This document shows positions 9,819-20,708 of a DNA stretch of 64,000 nucleotides, piece after piece (position 1 is the stretch's first letter; every line of letters starts with the position of its first letter). Location of the stretch: positions 75,001-139,000 of the forward strand of contig JAEMWC010001001.1 of NCBI GenBank assembly GCA_016490735.1. The letters run 5' to 3'. A program made the translations under genes and the position numbers. The notes under the pieces were generated by a model, which was not told the origin of the DNA, did no database searches, and saw nothing but the letters and a program-made list of their open reading frames with translations. The DNA comes from Pachyseris speciosa. Lineage: Eukaryota > Cnidaria > Anthozoa > Scleractinia > Pachyseridae.

Positions 9819-12800
9819 TCATAAGGGTAGTAGTCGGCAAAAGAGGACATCCGATGAAGATTTATCTTGAGGGAAAGTTTCATCCGGTTCTAGGCAATCT
9901 GGAGAAAGATCTTGGCGATCAACCATGCATATTTCTGAACATATTTCGAACCCAGGCCATAAACTGCTTGAGTGCTTGAAACGCGAACGAGTTATTAACA
10001 TGACTGAGATGAATACAACAAATAACTGAGAGAATTGGTGGGTTTGAAGTGCACACTGGTACATAAACTGTTGCCACTGCTAGTAAAAGGCTTTGATATC
10101 TAGAAAAGCCAGCGAAGTTTCCAAAATTTTCCTGGTATATTTTTGAGCCGGATGAAAGGAATTAACGGAGGTTATAAATTGATTGATTTCGTTCTTGCTA
10201 GATGAAATCGAGTCAATGCAGTCGTCAATGTAGCGTCCGTAGAGTTCAGGTTTGGGACCGTTGTCCTGATTGAAGAATTGGTGCTCGACGTAACCTACAA
10301 AAAGATTGCGTAGCTAGGTCCCATTTTTGTGCCCATCGCTATACCGGCATTAATTTGTTTGTAATAGTTATTAGCGCATGTCCAGAAATCCATTTCGCGC
10401 ACGCGCAGAAGAGAGAAAGACTTAGAAAATAACAACTCAGGAGAGAAGCAGAATTTTACAGACGAATGTATGAACTTCCAAATCTAAAGCAAAAGTTTAT
10501 GAACTACGACAACAGCTTTCATAAGGTTTCGATGGAATATTGTAGACAAACTATTTACGTTAAAAGCTTGGGGATAAACGGTGTTCTATCTTTAAAATTC
10601 GGGCTTCCCAAGGTAAAATGAAAACGGAGAATAACATACCTTCAACCGCCATACTTTCCCTTGTAAACTGGCGTAAGTCGAACGAAACGGTTGCGTTACT
10701 TTGAGGTTTTGCAGCTATCACGACACAAATGTTCGATAGGTTTCGATAGATACTTCAAGAACATATGTTCTAAGTTTTATCCACAACGTTTCTTTTCGTG
10801 ATCTATGAATTTCTTTCCTTCCCTTGCGTTTTGAAGTAAGGCATTTAAGCCATTTTGTGCAACCCAGTTGAGCCCCACTTCCATTGCGCGAACATTTAAA
10901 ACGCCATCAAAACATAACGATCAAGGAAAACTTTCAACTCTTTGTCCGCCATCTTGCTCGATGGTTGGAAATAGACTGGATCTACCTGTCTTTTAATAGC
11001 CTTATCTTGATTGGTCAATAATAATCTTTCTTAGTACAATTTTTTCAATTGGTGTTTCATAGAAGTCCCGGGAAATCTGATTTTGTTTTGCGCGAAAAGT
11101 GGTTGCTTTGTTGTTTTATTCATCAGTTGATGAATGGAGTAGTATCGTTTTACTATTAGTCTTATTTAAAATTTTACACTGCTAGTTAGGCCAAGAGATC
11201 AAGTTAAAAAGATAACTTTCCAAGAAAACATCAACAAAACAATTTTAAAAAATGTCATCTCATTGAATTTGCATGGTTGCCTTTGTTTTTATATGCCTTG
11301 TTTTATAAGCCGCTCAGAAAGATGAAAATAAATGGCCGGGTATTCTGAAGTTGCTCCTTAAGCTTTCCTAAGTCTCGATCAATCTAACCTGAAACGCCAA
11401 GCGACGAAAGCGAGCCGCCAAGCGAGAAAAAAACAGATGAAACTTAAGCGTTCCTTTTCGTTTTGAAATAAGCCGCTCAACCTCATAAACATCCTTTCTC
11501 TTTTTCGGCCGGTAGTTCTTGTAAATATGAGGAAGAAGATCAACGCTTGACGTACTGTTTAATTTTTTGTAATCCATGCTTTTTCACACAAAACAATCCA
11601 TAGTCATATACAATCGAAGTACAATCGAAGCATGTGGTATGTCGTCTCTAGAGCCTGCGCCTTGGTCAGCGGTGCCGCGTGCAAAAACTGAAATGAATTT
11701 CTGGCCATGAATAAAAAACAGTTAAGTGTTAAAACTAGTTCAGCTCAGTAGGCGAAGTAGCGTTTCCGAGCTTGGTTCCTGGACGGTGTGTTGATCGAAA
11801 AAAAAAATAGTTAAGTCCTTGAAGACCTTCGCCGTTGGGAATAACGGTGTATAGAGATGTAATATCCATAGTGAAAATTAGTCTGTCTTCGCCGGCGAAA
11901 TTGAAGTCGCGGAAAATTTCAAGTGCGTGTTGACTTCTTTAATGTAAGATGGCAAAGATTTGACGATGGGCGACATAATCTTGTCTAAATAGCTAGAAAT
12001 AAGTTCGGTAGGGTAACTACAGGCAGAAACGATAGGTCGACCCAGTTGTTAGGTTTGTGGATTTGGGTAAAAAATACGAGGTTCTTGGAGTAGTGATGAT
12101 GAGATTGGTAGCAGTAGCCGGCAATTCGTGCTTGTCTATAAGTTCCTAAATCGTATCCTTGACAATTTTTTTTTTGTTGGTAGAAGTGAGACCTTTCTCG
12201 ACTTAAGCATAAAAAGAGGTGTCAGAAAGTTGCCTGAAAGCTTCTTCTTGGTAATGGTCGGACCGCCAAACAACTACCGCGCCGCCTTTGTCAGCCGATT
12301 TGACAATTATATCTTTTCCGCTTGCTATGATTTTTAAGCACTGCCAACTCTTCCGAAGAGAGGTTGGAAAATTTACTGTCACAATTGAATTTCAGTTTTC
12401 GAAGTCACGACAGCATTTTTTTGATGAAAAAATCTAAAGAAACGAACTGGCCCTCTGAGGAGTCCATTTCGATTTGCGAACACGAAATGTTTCAAAAATA
12501 TCTTTGTCCGAGGTGTTAGAATCATCTTTGTCGTGGAAAAAGCTTTTACCTCGGTCAAACGAGCACATTGTGTGCTATGCAATTACCGAGTTTAAATAAA
12601 GTTTTGTTGTCGTTGTTGTTTTGTTAACTGAAAGCGGCGAATGAATTTTTCGACGTCTTGCTAAACTGAAAATTCGCTGGTACGTTTGGCAATTGGAACA
12701 AAATTAAGGTCCTTACTGAGAACAGATTTCTCTGAGTCAGTAAGCGGAAGATTTTCTGGAATGGTAACTACGGTATTATGGCTATCAAATGACGTGTGAC

Positions 12801-13085
12801 TGGTAAGTTTTGGACCTGTTAAGTGTTCACGGTTTTGGCTCTTAAAATGGTGTAAGTGGTTAAAAAAAATTTGGATTGGATTTTCTGGATTTTGGCGCGT
12901 ATAGGATTTACCAAAACAGCTGGACAGATGTTGGACAGTTCGGAGCGGCACTGGAGAATTTGTTTGTCTAGGTCTTTTCGCTTTTGACACACAGCTCTGA
13001 TTGTGATCATCATGATGTTGCGTGAAAAGAATTTTGAGCGCTTTGAATTTGGTAGATTGATTGGAGCTAGAGAACGTAGACGCAT
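9819..13085 (-). pseudogene. Penelope-type reverse transcriptase, fragmented
   Basis: Reading down the minus strand: 13085-12661 gives the N-terminal region, including VVTIPENLPLTDSEKSVL, typical of Penelope ORFs. Around 11840-11900 is FTMDITSLYTVIPN, the motif A region with the catalytic Asp. Near 10330 is a GIAMGTKMGPSYA block. Near 10217-10233 is the catalytic YIDD. The frame is broken at multiple points and split by the 10377-11709 insertion. The C-terminal end (9819-10064) runs into sequence not shared with copy A and stops without a GIY-YIG domain. Non-functional as it stands. Confidence 0.8.
10377..11709. mobile_element. TIR-bounded insertion inside Penelope copy C
   Basis: Comparison with the uninterrupted copy at 51130-51160 shows the insertion lies exactly between AGCG and AATAAA. 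It begins CATGTCCAGAAATCCATTTC and ends with the near-inverse GAAATGAATTTCTGGCCATG, so the termini form an imperfect inverted repeat of about 20 bp. No clear target duplication is visible. The 1333-bp interior holds only short ORFs (for example 11368-11577 minus) that I do not recognise. Probably a non-autonomous DNA transposon. Confidence 0.65.
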
Positions 13086-13246
13086 AAAAATTAGAGCGAA
13101 AACCTTATGGAATAACTTTAGATTGTAGGCAACGGCCTATGAAGTTGATGTGACTACAAAACCTGGTTTTTGGCGAAAATGGTCTGGGTAAACGGAAAGC
13201 TAAATTACTACAAAAAGCCGGAAAAGGAAAGCGATTGATAACTTAC

Positions 13247-13319
13247 GATTTCCTGGCGTAGCTCCTTGCTGAGTTTCTTCAGGCTTGGCATCGTCGTCTT
13301 CAGTCTCCTGGTCAGGAAT
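13247..13319 (-). other. 73-bp spliced-exon-like segment of Penelope copy C
   Basis: On the minus strand an acceptor (TTTTTCAATCCACAG) precedes 73 bases that translate to an acidic peptide (IPDQETEDDDAKPEE...) and end at a donor GTAAGT. The same exon with the same splice sites and length is present at 52671-52743. The two differ by two silent changes in Asp codons, which suggests coding selection in the parent family. Confidence 0.6.
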
Positions 13320-13379
13320 CTGTGGATTGAAAAATACTAAGACAAGAGGTTAATGGTCGCAGCGATTAAACAATAACTG

Positions 13380-13391
13380 AATAAAGGGGGA

Positions 13392-13427
<36 letters not shown>

Positions 13428-13437
13428 GGAGTGAAAC
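13380..13437 (-). repeat. Scrap of repeat also present at 564-625
   Basis: In reverse complement this matches the sequence following the Penelope 3' end at 564-625 (GTTTCACTCCCCCACCGACG...), including the TTTCTTTAGAAACT block. It is a dispersed repeat fragment. Confidence 0.6.
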
Positions 13438-13595
13438 ACGAGTTGATAATATGATAATATGAACCTTTTCGATATTCCCATACATTTCAATAAATTCAAA
13501 ATACCCAATGGTCACACAGGTTGTGTGGGGACCCTGTGGGTGATACAGTCCATCGTGACAGCCCTTACAAGTGAAGCCCAAAATTCCTCGGAAAA

Positions 13596-14050
13596 TATTC
13601 CACGGCAACAATACCAACACAGAATCCAAGGAAAAAGATTTGCCTTTCATTTCAACACTCTAAAAGCCCAATAGCAGCCCCGGGAGCCACGCCAGCCGGC
13701 AGTTTTTTTCCCAAAAGAAACGGTAAAACGATTGCCGACGTGCGTGTACAAGTTTACCACGAGACAACGACCGTTGGAATCGGCTTGGTAACCTCGTCGC
13801 GGCCTACCATCCCTGTGAGTCTACGTTTGTATACGCGACGAGGTTACCAAGCCGATTTCAACAGTCGTTGTGTCGTGGTAAACTTGTACACGCACGTCGA
13901 CAATCGTTTTACCGTTTCTTTTTGGAAAGAAATTAAACTGCCGACTGGCGTGGCTCCCGGTGCTGCTATTGGGCTTGCAGAGTGTTGAAATGAAAGGCAA
14001 ACTTTTTTCCTTGGATTCTGCGTCGGTATTGTTGCCGTGGGATATTTTTC
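13596..14050. repeat. Large inverted repeat (foldback), arms about 205-220 bp
   Basis: The left arm, about 13596-13802, is matched in inverse by the right arm, about 13831-14050, across a loop of roughly 28 bp. The arms are similar but not identical: small substitutions and a tandem CGTGG-type duplication occur at the right end. Both arms contain an ORF beginning MKG(K)xFSLDS, read on opposite strands. It could be a foldback transposon or a duplicated gene fragment. Confidence 0.75.
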
Positions 14051-14405
14051 CGTGGAATATTTCCCATAGGGGAATCGTTGTTTACAATATTAGTCTCATT
14101 AGCATGGACAATTCAGTTTCTGATGGAGCTACAAATAAATCAGTTCTGAATATTGAAAGGTCATAGTATGAATAACTCTGCTAATGAATATGAGCCTCGT
14201 GTATTGAATACTTTTTTGTACAACGTGGGTTTAAAAACTCAAAATTTTGCAATGAATGTATGAGCTCATTAGTGCTTTTTCCACCCAGAAATTTTGCAGT
14301 TTTAGGAAGAATATAAGAGACCTTAAGATCGAGGTTTGGCCACCTTACCGCAAACGGGAAACCGCGGTTTCCGGTTTCGCGGTTTCACGTTAACTGTCTG
14401 CCCAT

Positions 14406-14860
14406 AGAGAGATTAAGATCGAGGTTTTTCGGCATTTCCCGCGAACCGCGAACGTCAAGAAATCACGTGACCAGTGCTTTGCCGTCAGGCTTGCGGTTTG
14501 AGGTTCACGTTTGTACGGCTAGGCCACGCTCTAGAGGTAAGTGATTTACCGCAAGGTTTTTTGCACCATAAAACATCACAATCCCACGTTTGAGAGGAAA
14601 TACTACGTTTTAGAACTCTTTCGCTTATTAATTATCGAATTCTTTTTCATAGAAACGTAATTTTGAAGACGATTTCTCAGCTAAAACAGCTAAAAGTGAA
14701 CGAATATATGAAAACAAACATGGCGTCCGGCTATTTGTTGTTAGAACCATCCGCGAATCTTAAGTCTAAATATGGGCAGACGGCTAACGTGAAACCGCTA
14801 ACCGCAAACCGCGGTTTGCCGTTTGTAGTAAGATGGCCAAACCTGTATCTTAATCTCTCT
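14406..14860. mobile_element. Single MITE copy within the array
   Basis: This 455-bp unit begins AGAGAGATTAAGATCGAGG and ends with the inverse form CCTGTATCTTAATCTCTCT. It contains both internal modules once, so it gives the probable unit of the array. The ends are flanked by AT and AT(G), and no longer target duplication is clear. Confidence 0.65.
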
Positions 14861-15360
14861 ATGCATATTCGGGGATTCGCGGGTAACAAATAGCCAGCCG
14901 CTATGTTTGTTTTCAGTCATTCGTTCACTTCTATTTTAGCTGAGAAATCGTCTTAAAAATAACGTTTCTATGAAAAACAATTCGACAATAAATAGGCGAA
15001 AGAGTTCTAAAAAGTAGTCTCACAGACCTTAAGATCGAGTTTGGCCATCTTACCGCAAACGGCAAACCGCGGTTTGCGGTTAGCGGTTCCATGTTAGCTG
15101 TCTGCCCATAGAGACCTTAAGATCGAGGTTTGGCCATCTTACCGCAAACGGCAAACGGCGGTTTGTGGTTAGCGGTTTCACGTTAGCTGTCTACCCGTAT
15201 TCGGGACTTAAGATTCGCGGGTAACAAATAGCCGGTCGCCATGTTTGTTTTCATTCATTCGTTCACTTCTATTTTAGCTGAGAAATCGTCTTAAAAATTG
15301 CGTTTCTATGAAAAAAAAATCGATAATTAACAGGCGAAAGAGTTCTTAAAAGTAGTATTT

Positions 15361-16566
15361 CCTCTCAAACGTGGGATGGTGATGTTTTAGGGTGCAAAAA
15401 TCCTTGCGGTAAATCACTTACCTCTAGAGCGTGGTCTAGCCGTACAAACGTGAACCTCAAACCGCAAACCTGACGGCAAGGCACTGGTCACGTGACTTCT
15501 TGACGTTCGCGGTTCGCGGGAAATGCTGAAAAACCTCAATCTTAATCTCTCTCATATTCGGGACTTAAGATTCGCGGGTAACAAATAGGCGGCCACCATG
15601 TTTGTTTTCATTCATTCGTTCACTTCTATTTTAGCTAAGAAATCGTCTTAAAAATTACGTTTCTATGAAAAAGAATTCGATAATTAATGGGCGAAAGAGT
15701 TCTAAAAAGTAGTAGAGAGATTAAGATACAGGTTTGGTCATCTTACCGCAAACGGCAAACCGCGGTTTGCGGTTAGCGGTTTTACGTTAACCGTCTGCCC
15801 ATATTCGGGGCTTAAGATTCGTGGTTGGTTCTAGCCGGCCGCCATGTTTGTTTTCATTCATTCGTTCACTTCTATCTGAGCTGAGAAATCGTCTTCAAAA
15901 TTACGTTTCTATGAAAAAGAATTCGATAATCAATAAGCGAAAGAGTTCTAAAAGGTAGCATTTCCTCTCAAACGTGGGATTGTGATGTTTTAGGGTGCAA
16001 AAATCCTTGCGGTAAATCACTTACCTCTAGAGCGTGGTCTAGCCGTACAAACGTGAACCTCAAACCGCAAACCTGACGGCAAGGCACTGGTCACGTGACT
16101 TCTTGACGTTCGCGGTTCGCGGGAAATGCTGAAAAACCTCAATCTTAATCTCTCTCATATTCGGGACTTAAGATTCGCGGGTAACAAATAGGCGGCCACC
16201 ATGTTTGTTTTCATTCATTCGTTCACTTCTATTTTAGCTAAGAAATCGTCTTAAAAATTACGTTTCTATGAAAAAGAATTCGATAATTAATGGGCGAAAG
16301 AGTTCTAAAAAGTAGTAGAGAGATTAAGATACAGGTTTGGTCATCTTACCGCAAACGGCAAACCGCGGTTTGCGGTTAGCGGTTTTACGTTAACCGTCTG
16401 CCCATATTCGGGGCTTAAGATTCGTGGTTGGTTCTAGCCGGCCGCCATGTTTGTTTTCATTCATTCGTTCACTTCTATCTGAGCTGAGAAATCGTCTTCA
16501 AAATTACGTTTCTATGAAAAAGAATTCGATAATCAATAAGCGAAAGAGTTCTAAAAGGTAGCATTT
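15361..16566 (+). repeat. Two tandem 603-bp repeats
   Basis: The segment starting CCTCTCAAAC at 15361 recurs at 15964 and again at 16567, giving an exact 603-bp period. The first two copies are nearly identical. The third is truncated after about 180-200 bp and followed by shorter derivatives. The high similarity implies recent tandem duplication. Confidence 0.85.
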
Positions 16567-17285
16567 CCTCTCAAACGTGGGATTGTGATGTTTTAGGGTG
16601 CAAAAAACCTTGCGGTAAATCACTTACCTCTAGAGTGTGGTCTAGCCGTACAAACGTGAACCTCAAACCGCAAACCTGACGGCAAGGCACTGGTCACGTG
16701 ACTTCTTGACGTTCGCGGTTCGCGGGAAAAGCCGAAAAACCTCGAACTTAATCTCTCTATTCGTTCACTTCTGTTTTAGCTGAGAAATCGTCTTCAAAAT
16801 TACGTTTCTACGAAAAAGAATTCGATAATTAATAAGCGAAAGAGTTCTAAAAAGTACTATAAATTTCCTCTCAAACGTGGGATTGTGATGTTTTAGGGTG
16901 CAAAAAACCTTGCGGTAAATCACTTACCTCTAGAGCGTGGTCTAGCCGTACAAACGTGAACCTCAAACCGCAAACCTGGCGGCAAGGCACTGGTCACGTG
17001 ACTTCTTGACGGTTCGCGGGAAATGCCGAAAAACCTCAATCTTAAGGTCTCTAGTATTACCTCTCAAACGTGGGATTGTGATGTTTTAAGGTGCTAAAAA
17101 CCTTGGGTTAACCACCTACCTCTAGAGCGTGGTCTAGCCGTATAAACGTGAACTTCATGCGTATGAAGTTCATAAGTATGAAGTTTGCGGTATACCGCAA
17201 ACCTGTCGGGAAGGCACTGCTCACGTCACTTCTTGACGTTCGCGGTTCGCGGGAAATGCCAGAAAACCTCAATCTTAAGGTCTCT

Positions 17286-17689
17286 ATTTCTCCTTGAATA
17301 CTACACCTAAAGAGCTATAAATTTCACAATGTATTAAATTTCACTAGCTCGTTAGCTGCCTGGAGTCAAATCACATCTAAAATGTTTCCCTCTGTAAGCA
17401 AAGCCGTATACAAATGAGCAAAAATGTAAACAATGACGTTAGCATGAACCCCCCTATAGATTGTCAACATCCATATAATGCGTAATTTTGTGTGAAATTA
17501 TGATAATTGTGCTTTCAAACTCTTCCTCGGTATACAGTATTAGTTTTGTAGGAACATTTTGTGTGTGAGGGAGGGATTTAATGATTTTATAATTTGATAA
17601 GGATTTAAGGAGATTGGTTCTCCAGCAGAGAACGCGTAATTGATGCGAACTTAATTACCAAATACCTCACGTGAAACAAAACTATTTAA
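17286..17689. other. No gene seen
   Basis: AT-rich unique-looking sequence between the repeat array and a LINE 3' end. No ORF, RNA gene or repeat is supported. Confidence 0.4.
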
Positions 17690-18140
17690 AATATTCCTTT
17701 TATTATAGATCTATTCTTGCTTGGAACAAATTGCCAACAGACATAAAAAGCGTGGACTCACTTTACACTTTTAAATACAGGCTTTTATATTCTTGTAGTT
17801 ACAAACTTCTTTCTTATACTCTTCCAAATAGTGGGCTGTAAGTTGAACGCCTAAATACGACTGAGAAATTGGGGTGAACTGTATTGGGACTGGGGGGTTT
17901 CTATTTCTATTTTAGAAATTAATTTTAACTTGATTATATATACATACTTTTATTATTATTACTATTATTATTATTATTATGATGATGATGTAAGTTGGGG
18001 CTGGATTTCAATTAGGACACCGTCCTGTTTCCTGCTCCAGTTGCTGTTTTATTTTCCAATTCTTTTTTTATCCATGTCTTTCTTTATCCATTATTTATTT
18101 ATATGAATGCAACGAATTCAATAAAGTAAAGTAAAGTTTT
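17690..18140 (+). pseudogene. CR1/L2-type LINE 3' end fragment
   Basis: A short plus-strand stretch encodes AWNKLPTDIKSVDSLYTFK, the C-terminal IWNSLP-type block of CR1/L2-like ORF2 proteins. It is followed by a 3' untranslated region with (ATT)n and (GAT)n tracts and a terminal AATAAAGTAAAGTAAAGT tail, typical of a 3' end with a short tandem repeat. Everything upstream in the element is missing. Confidence 0.7.
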
Positions 18141-19119
18141 CTAAAAACCGAGAAACATAGTCGTACGCCTGTCCAAAACGTGCCTCAAGCATTAATTAAT
18201 TACCTACCGGTGACGGTATAATCAGTAATGAGATTGAATTCGGTCCCCCTTCGACACCATGACTACTGGTGGTCATGAAATGAATAGATGATAAAGCTTC
18301 ATCTATTCTAACTTCAAGACAAAATAAGAAGTTGAAATTCTCGCGGATTCTGGAGGAAATTCTGGAAAGTTTGTCCTGGAACTTAAGTAAGTCCCCTGTA
18401 AGTAGCAAGAAGCTGCCATTGCGGAGCGTTTTATCTCTGGGATATAGCAGGTTATTCACTGATTAAGTACAACTGCTTACAGATTGAACAAGAATAGCAA
18501 ACCTTCCGAGTATAGGTCTGATGTCGTTTAACTGAGCTGTAATTGTGCAGCGATATCGCGCTGATATAGCGACCCAGCTGCACTGAAATCTTAGCTTGTG
18601 AACATTATTTTGCGGTTTAAAGCGCAAAACAATTGCCGAAACGCGCGAAAAAAGCCGTGCATCAAACATTGCATGTTAACGAGCCTGAGGCGATTTCTGT
18701 TTCAACGGCTGCTCTCTTTGTATAGCTGGAGAGAAGAGAGAAGCCGATGGAATAGAAACTCTACGAAATCGCTTCAAATCGACCTAGAAACCCAGACAGG
18801 ACAGAAAAGGAACTACAACGGAGTTTAGGTTAGAAAAGTTTATAGAAAAATCATTCCTAATTTTGCCTTCAAATTCCTAACTTTTCCCCCGCACAAACCC
18901 ATATAATTTCGCTATACGCAAATGACATGTTAATGCTGAATTACGTGTCGCGCGCCCACCCTGTGTTTACGTTACCAAGGTCAACACAAATCGTAGAGCT
19001 TGGGCTACATGTAACTGCACATATGTCCCCACCGTACCGCGATTATATAGTATCCCCGGCACTCCAACGGGCCATGTCGCCGGTACTTCGGTGGCAAATG
19101 AGAACAGGCTTAAGGCGAA
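18141..19119. other. No recognised gene
   Basis: A minus-strand ORF at 18196-18459 and shorter plus-strand ORFs exist, but none has a recognisable motif, start context or splice evidence. GC content is moderate and the sequence may be unique host DNA or decayed repeat. Confidence 0.4.
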
Positions 19120-19554
19120 CAGTGGAACTTCGATTTAACGAAGTGCAAAGGGACGAGGGAAATCGTTTGGTTCGTTTTTATCAAGGGTTCGTTATATCGA
19201 AGTCCTTTTACATACATTTTAAAAGGCTGGGTTGAAAAATATCATTGTTTCGAGGACTTCGTCATATAGAAGTTAGTTAAATCGAGGCAACCTCGAACCC
19301 AGGTTCTCTTCTCTTTTCCTCCCTTGTCGTCGAAAGATAGAGACCTTGGTTGGACCTGATCACGAGACCAGTAAAAGCAACAATACCGTTAGGAGGGTGG
19401 GTCATTAAAGCCGTTTTTTCGCAGTAACAGTTTCTTTCATGCAGTTTTTTTTATCACCCAGATTTTGGGTGATCACGTGATCAGGTCTAACCAGGGCCTC
19501 TCTCTCAACGACAATGGAGGAAAAGAGAGAGAACCTGGGTTCGAAGTTCCTCTG
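19120..19554. mobile_element. Pogo-like MITE with internal foldback
   Basis: The left end, CAGTGGAACTTCGATTTAACG, and the inverse right end, GGTTCGAAGTTCCTCTG, resemble the termini of pogo/Tigger-type elements, and TA follows the right end (AA precedes the left). Within it, about 19293-19365 and 19475-19545 form a second inverted repeat (CGAACCCAGGTTCTCT...). This suggests either a nested foldback element or long subterminal repeats. No coding capacity. Confidence 0.6.
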
Positions 19555-19667
19555 TACTACAACGTCAGAAAGTCAGTCAGTATGTAATCACTAACACTTT
19601 TGTTAATTAATCAACTTCCTGTCGTTTTTCCGCAGGTAGTCTGGTAAACAAACCAGGAAATTCAGTG

Positions 19668-20708
19668 ATGAAATTTAAGAAACGGCTCTCTATCAAAAAA
19701 GTCTTAATACTTCTTATAATTTCGCAAATTCTCGTCATTTTATTTGCACTTAAATCCAGAATGGAGTGGAGAAGTTACGTCATGGCCGTCATCAGAGCAC
19801 CATACGCTACTTACAGTGAATTCAAAATTACACAGTATCACGAAACAACAAATTCTAACTTCACTCTAATCCCAAAGATACCGGACAGCACAAATCTATT
19901 GATCATCATAAACACTATCCCATCCAATTTTGAAAGAAGACACACCTTAAGAGAAACCTGGGCAAAGCATACGTCTTTCCCCATCGCTGCTAACAGTTCT
20001 TCCTCCACGTCAAATAACGCCATGAACATTGCGTACTTCTTCATGATTGCATTTGACACAAAGCTTCGTGAGATTAATAAGAGCGTCGAAAGAGAATCTG
20101 TTGTCCACGGAGACATTCTGCGCGTGAATTTGAACGAGAGTTATCGTGGTATGGTGAACAAGATACTTCTTACTTTTGAATGGGTAGCAAACTTGGACAT
20201 AAAACCAGATTTCATTGCAAAGGCAGATGATGATGTGTACGTAAAAATGCCGGACCTTGCAAGATGGCTGCAGGAAAATTCTCACCTGTCTACCAATCTG
20301 TACACTGGGTTCGTGCGGAGACGTGGACGCGTGGATCGTCGAAATGGAAGGAGGTATTTCGTCAGCCGAGAGCAATTCGAGGGCGACTACTTTCTTCCTT
20401 ATTGTTTGGGGCCTTTCTACATTTTTTCACGAGATGTGTTCTTAGGAATTGTGAACGCGTCCAAAGTTACTGAGGCGTTTCCAGTAGAAGATGCCTTCAT
20501 GGGAGTTTTGGTGAAGAAAATTGGGTTACAACCAACATATATTGATAGGCATTTATTTATCAACAATCGACGCCTTGGCAAATTAGTACTCAAAAGCTCT
20601 AGAGATAAGGTAGAAATCCCATCAGGTATTGTCTTGGGAGACTCTTTAAGTTCTAAGGCCATAAAGATGATACATCATGCTTACACTAGAATCTACACGA
20701 GTACATAG
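19668..20708 (+). CDS. Beta-1,3-galactosyltransferase-like glycosyltransferase (GT31)
   Basis: A 346-residue type II membrane protein. A basic N-terminus (KKRLSIKK) precedes a single membrane anchor, about residues 11-28 (VLILLIISQILVILFAL), followed by a luminal catalytic domain. GT31 landmarks appear in order: RRHTLRETW near residue 91, the metal-binding DxD in KADDDVYVKMPD near 185, a GDYFLPYCLGPFYIFSRD block near 240, and VEDAFMGVL, the EDV(Y/F)xG equivalent. This family transfers galactose or GlcNAc from a UDP-sugar in the Golgi. The start chosen is the ATG at 19668. A splice acceptor (TTTTTCCGCAG, AG at 19634-19635) lies just upstream, so a 5' non-coding exon is likely and the whole coding region sits in one exon. 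Length and motifs are normal. The acceptor specificity cannot be told. Confidence 0.88.
   Translation: MKFKKRLSIKKVLILLIISQILVILFALKSRMEWRSYVMAVIRAPYATYSEFKITQYHETTNSNFTLIPKIPDSTNLLIIINTIPSNFERRHTLRETWAKHTSFPIAANSSSSTSNNAMNIAYFFMIAFDTKLREINKSVERESVVHGDILRVNLNESYRGMVNKILLTFEWVANLDIKPDFIAKADDDVYVKMPDLARWLQENSHLSTNLYTGFVRRRGRVDRRNGRRYFVSREQFEGDYFLPYCLGPFYIFSRDVFLGIVNASKVTEAFPVEDAFMGVLVKKIGLQPTYIDRHLFINNRRLGKLVLKSSRDKVEIPSGIVLGDSLSSKAIKMIHHAYTRIYTST

Larger units (their letters stand above)
9655..13332 (-). mobile_element. Penelope-like retroelement, copy C (interrupted)
   Basis: This copy aligns end to end with the element at 50451-52785: both start at AGCTAGA(A/T)TTTAAGG and end at GAGGTTAATGGTC. 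It is split by a 1333-bp insertion at 10377-11709. An extra scrap of the same RT (the YIDD region) lies just outside at about 9606-9645. The copy encodes a Penelope-type RT in several broken frames, plus an upstream 73-bp exon flanked by splice sites. It lacks the GIY-YIG endonuclease found in copy A, having instead a different roughly 350-bp 3' sequence. Confidence 0.8.
14316..17285. repeat. 3-kb array of direct and inverted MITE-type repeats
   Basis: The block is bounded by AGAGACCTTAAGATCGAGG at 14316 and its inverse CCTCAATCTTAAGGTCTCT ending at 17285. Inside, two modules recur in both orientations: a CCGCAAACCGCGGTTTGCGG palindrome-rich module and a CCTCTCAAACGTGGGAT...TCACGTGAC module. 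Copies start at 15361, 15964, 16567, 16867 and 17060 in one orientation, with an inverse copy ending near 14596. The block looks like nested and tandemly amplified copies of one TIR element. No gene is present. Confidence 0.8.

Noticed and set aside
15361..17285. CRISPR-like array
   Set aside because: Units are 190-603 bp with inverted copies and no spacer pattern; the DNA is eukaryotic repeat.
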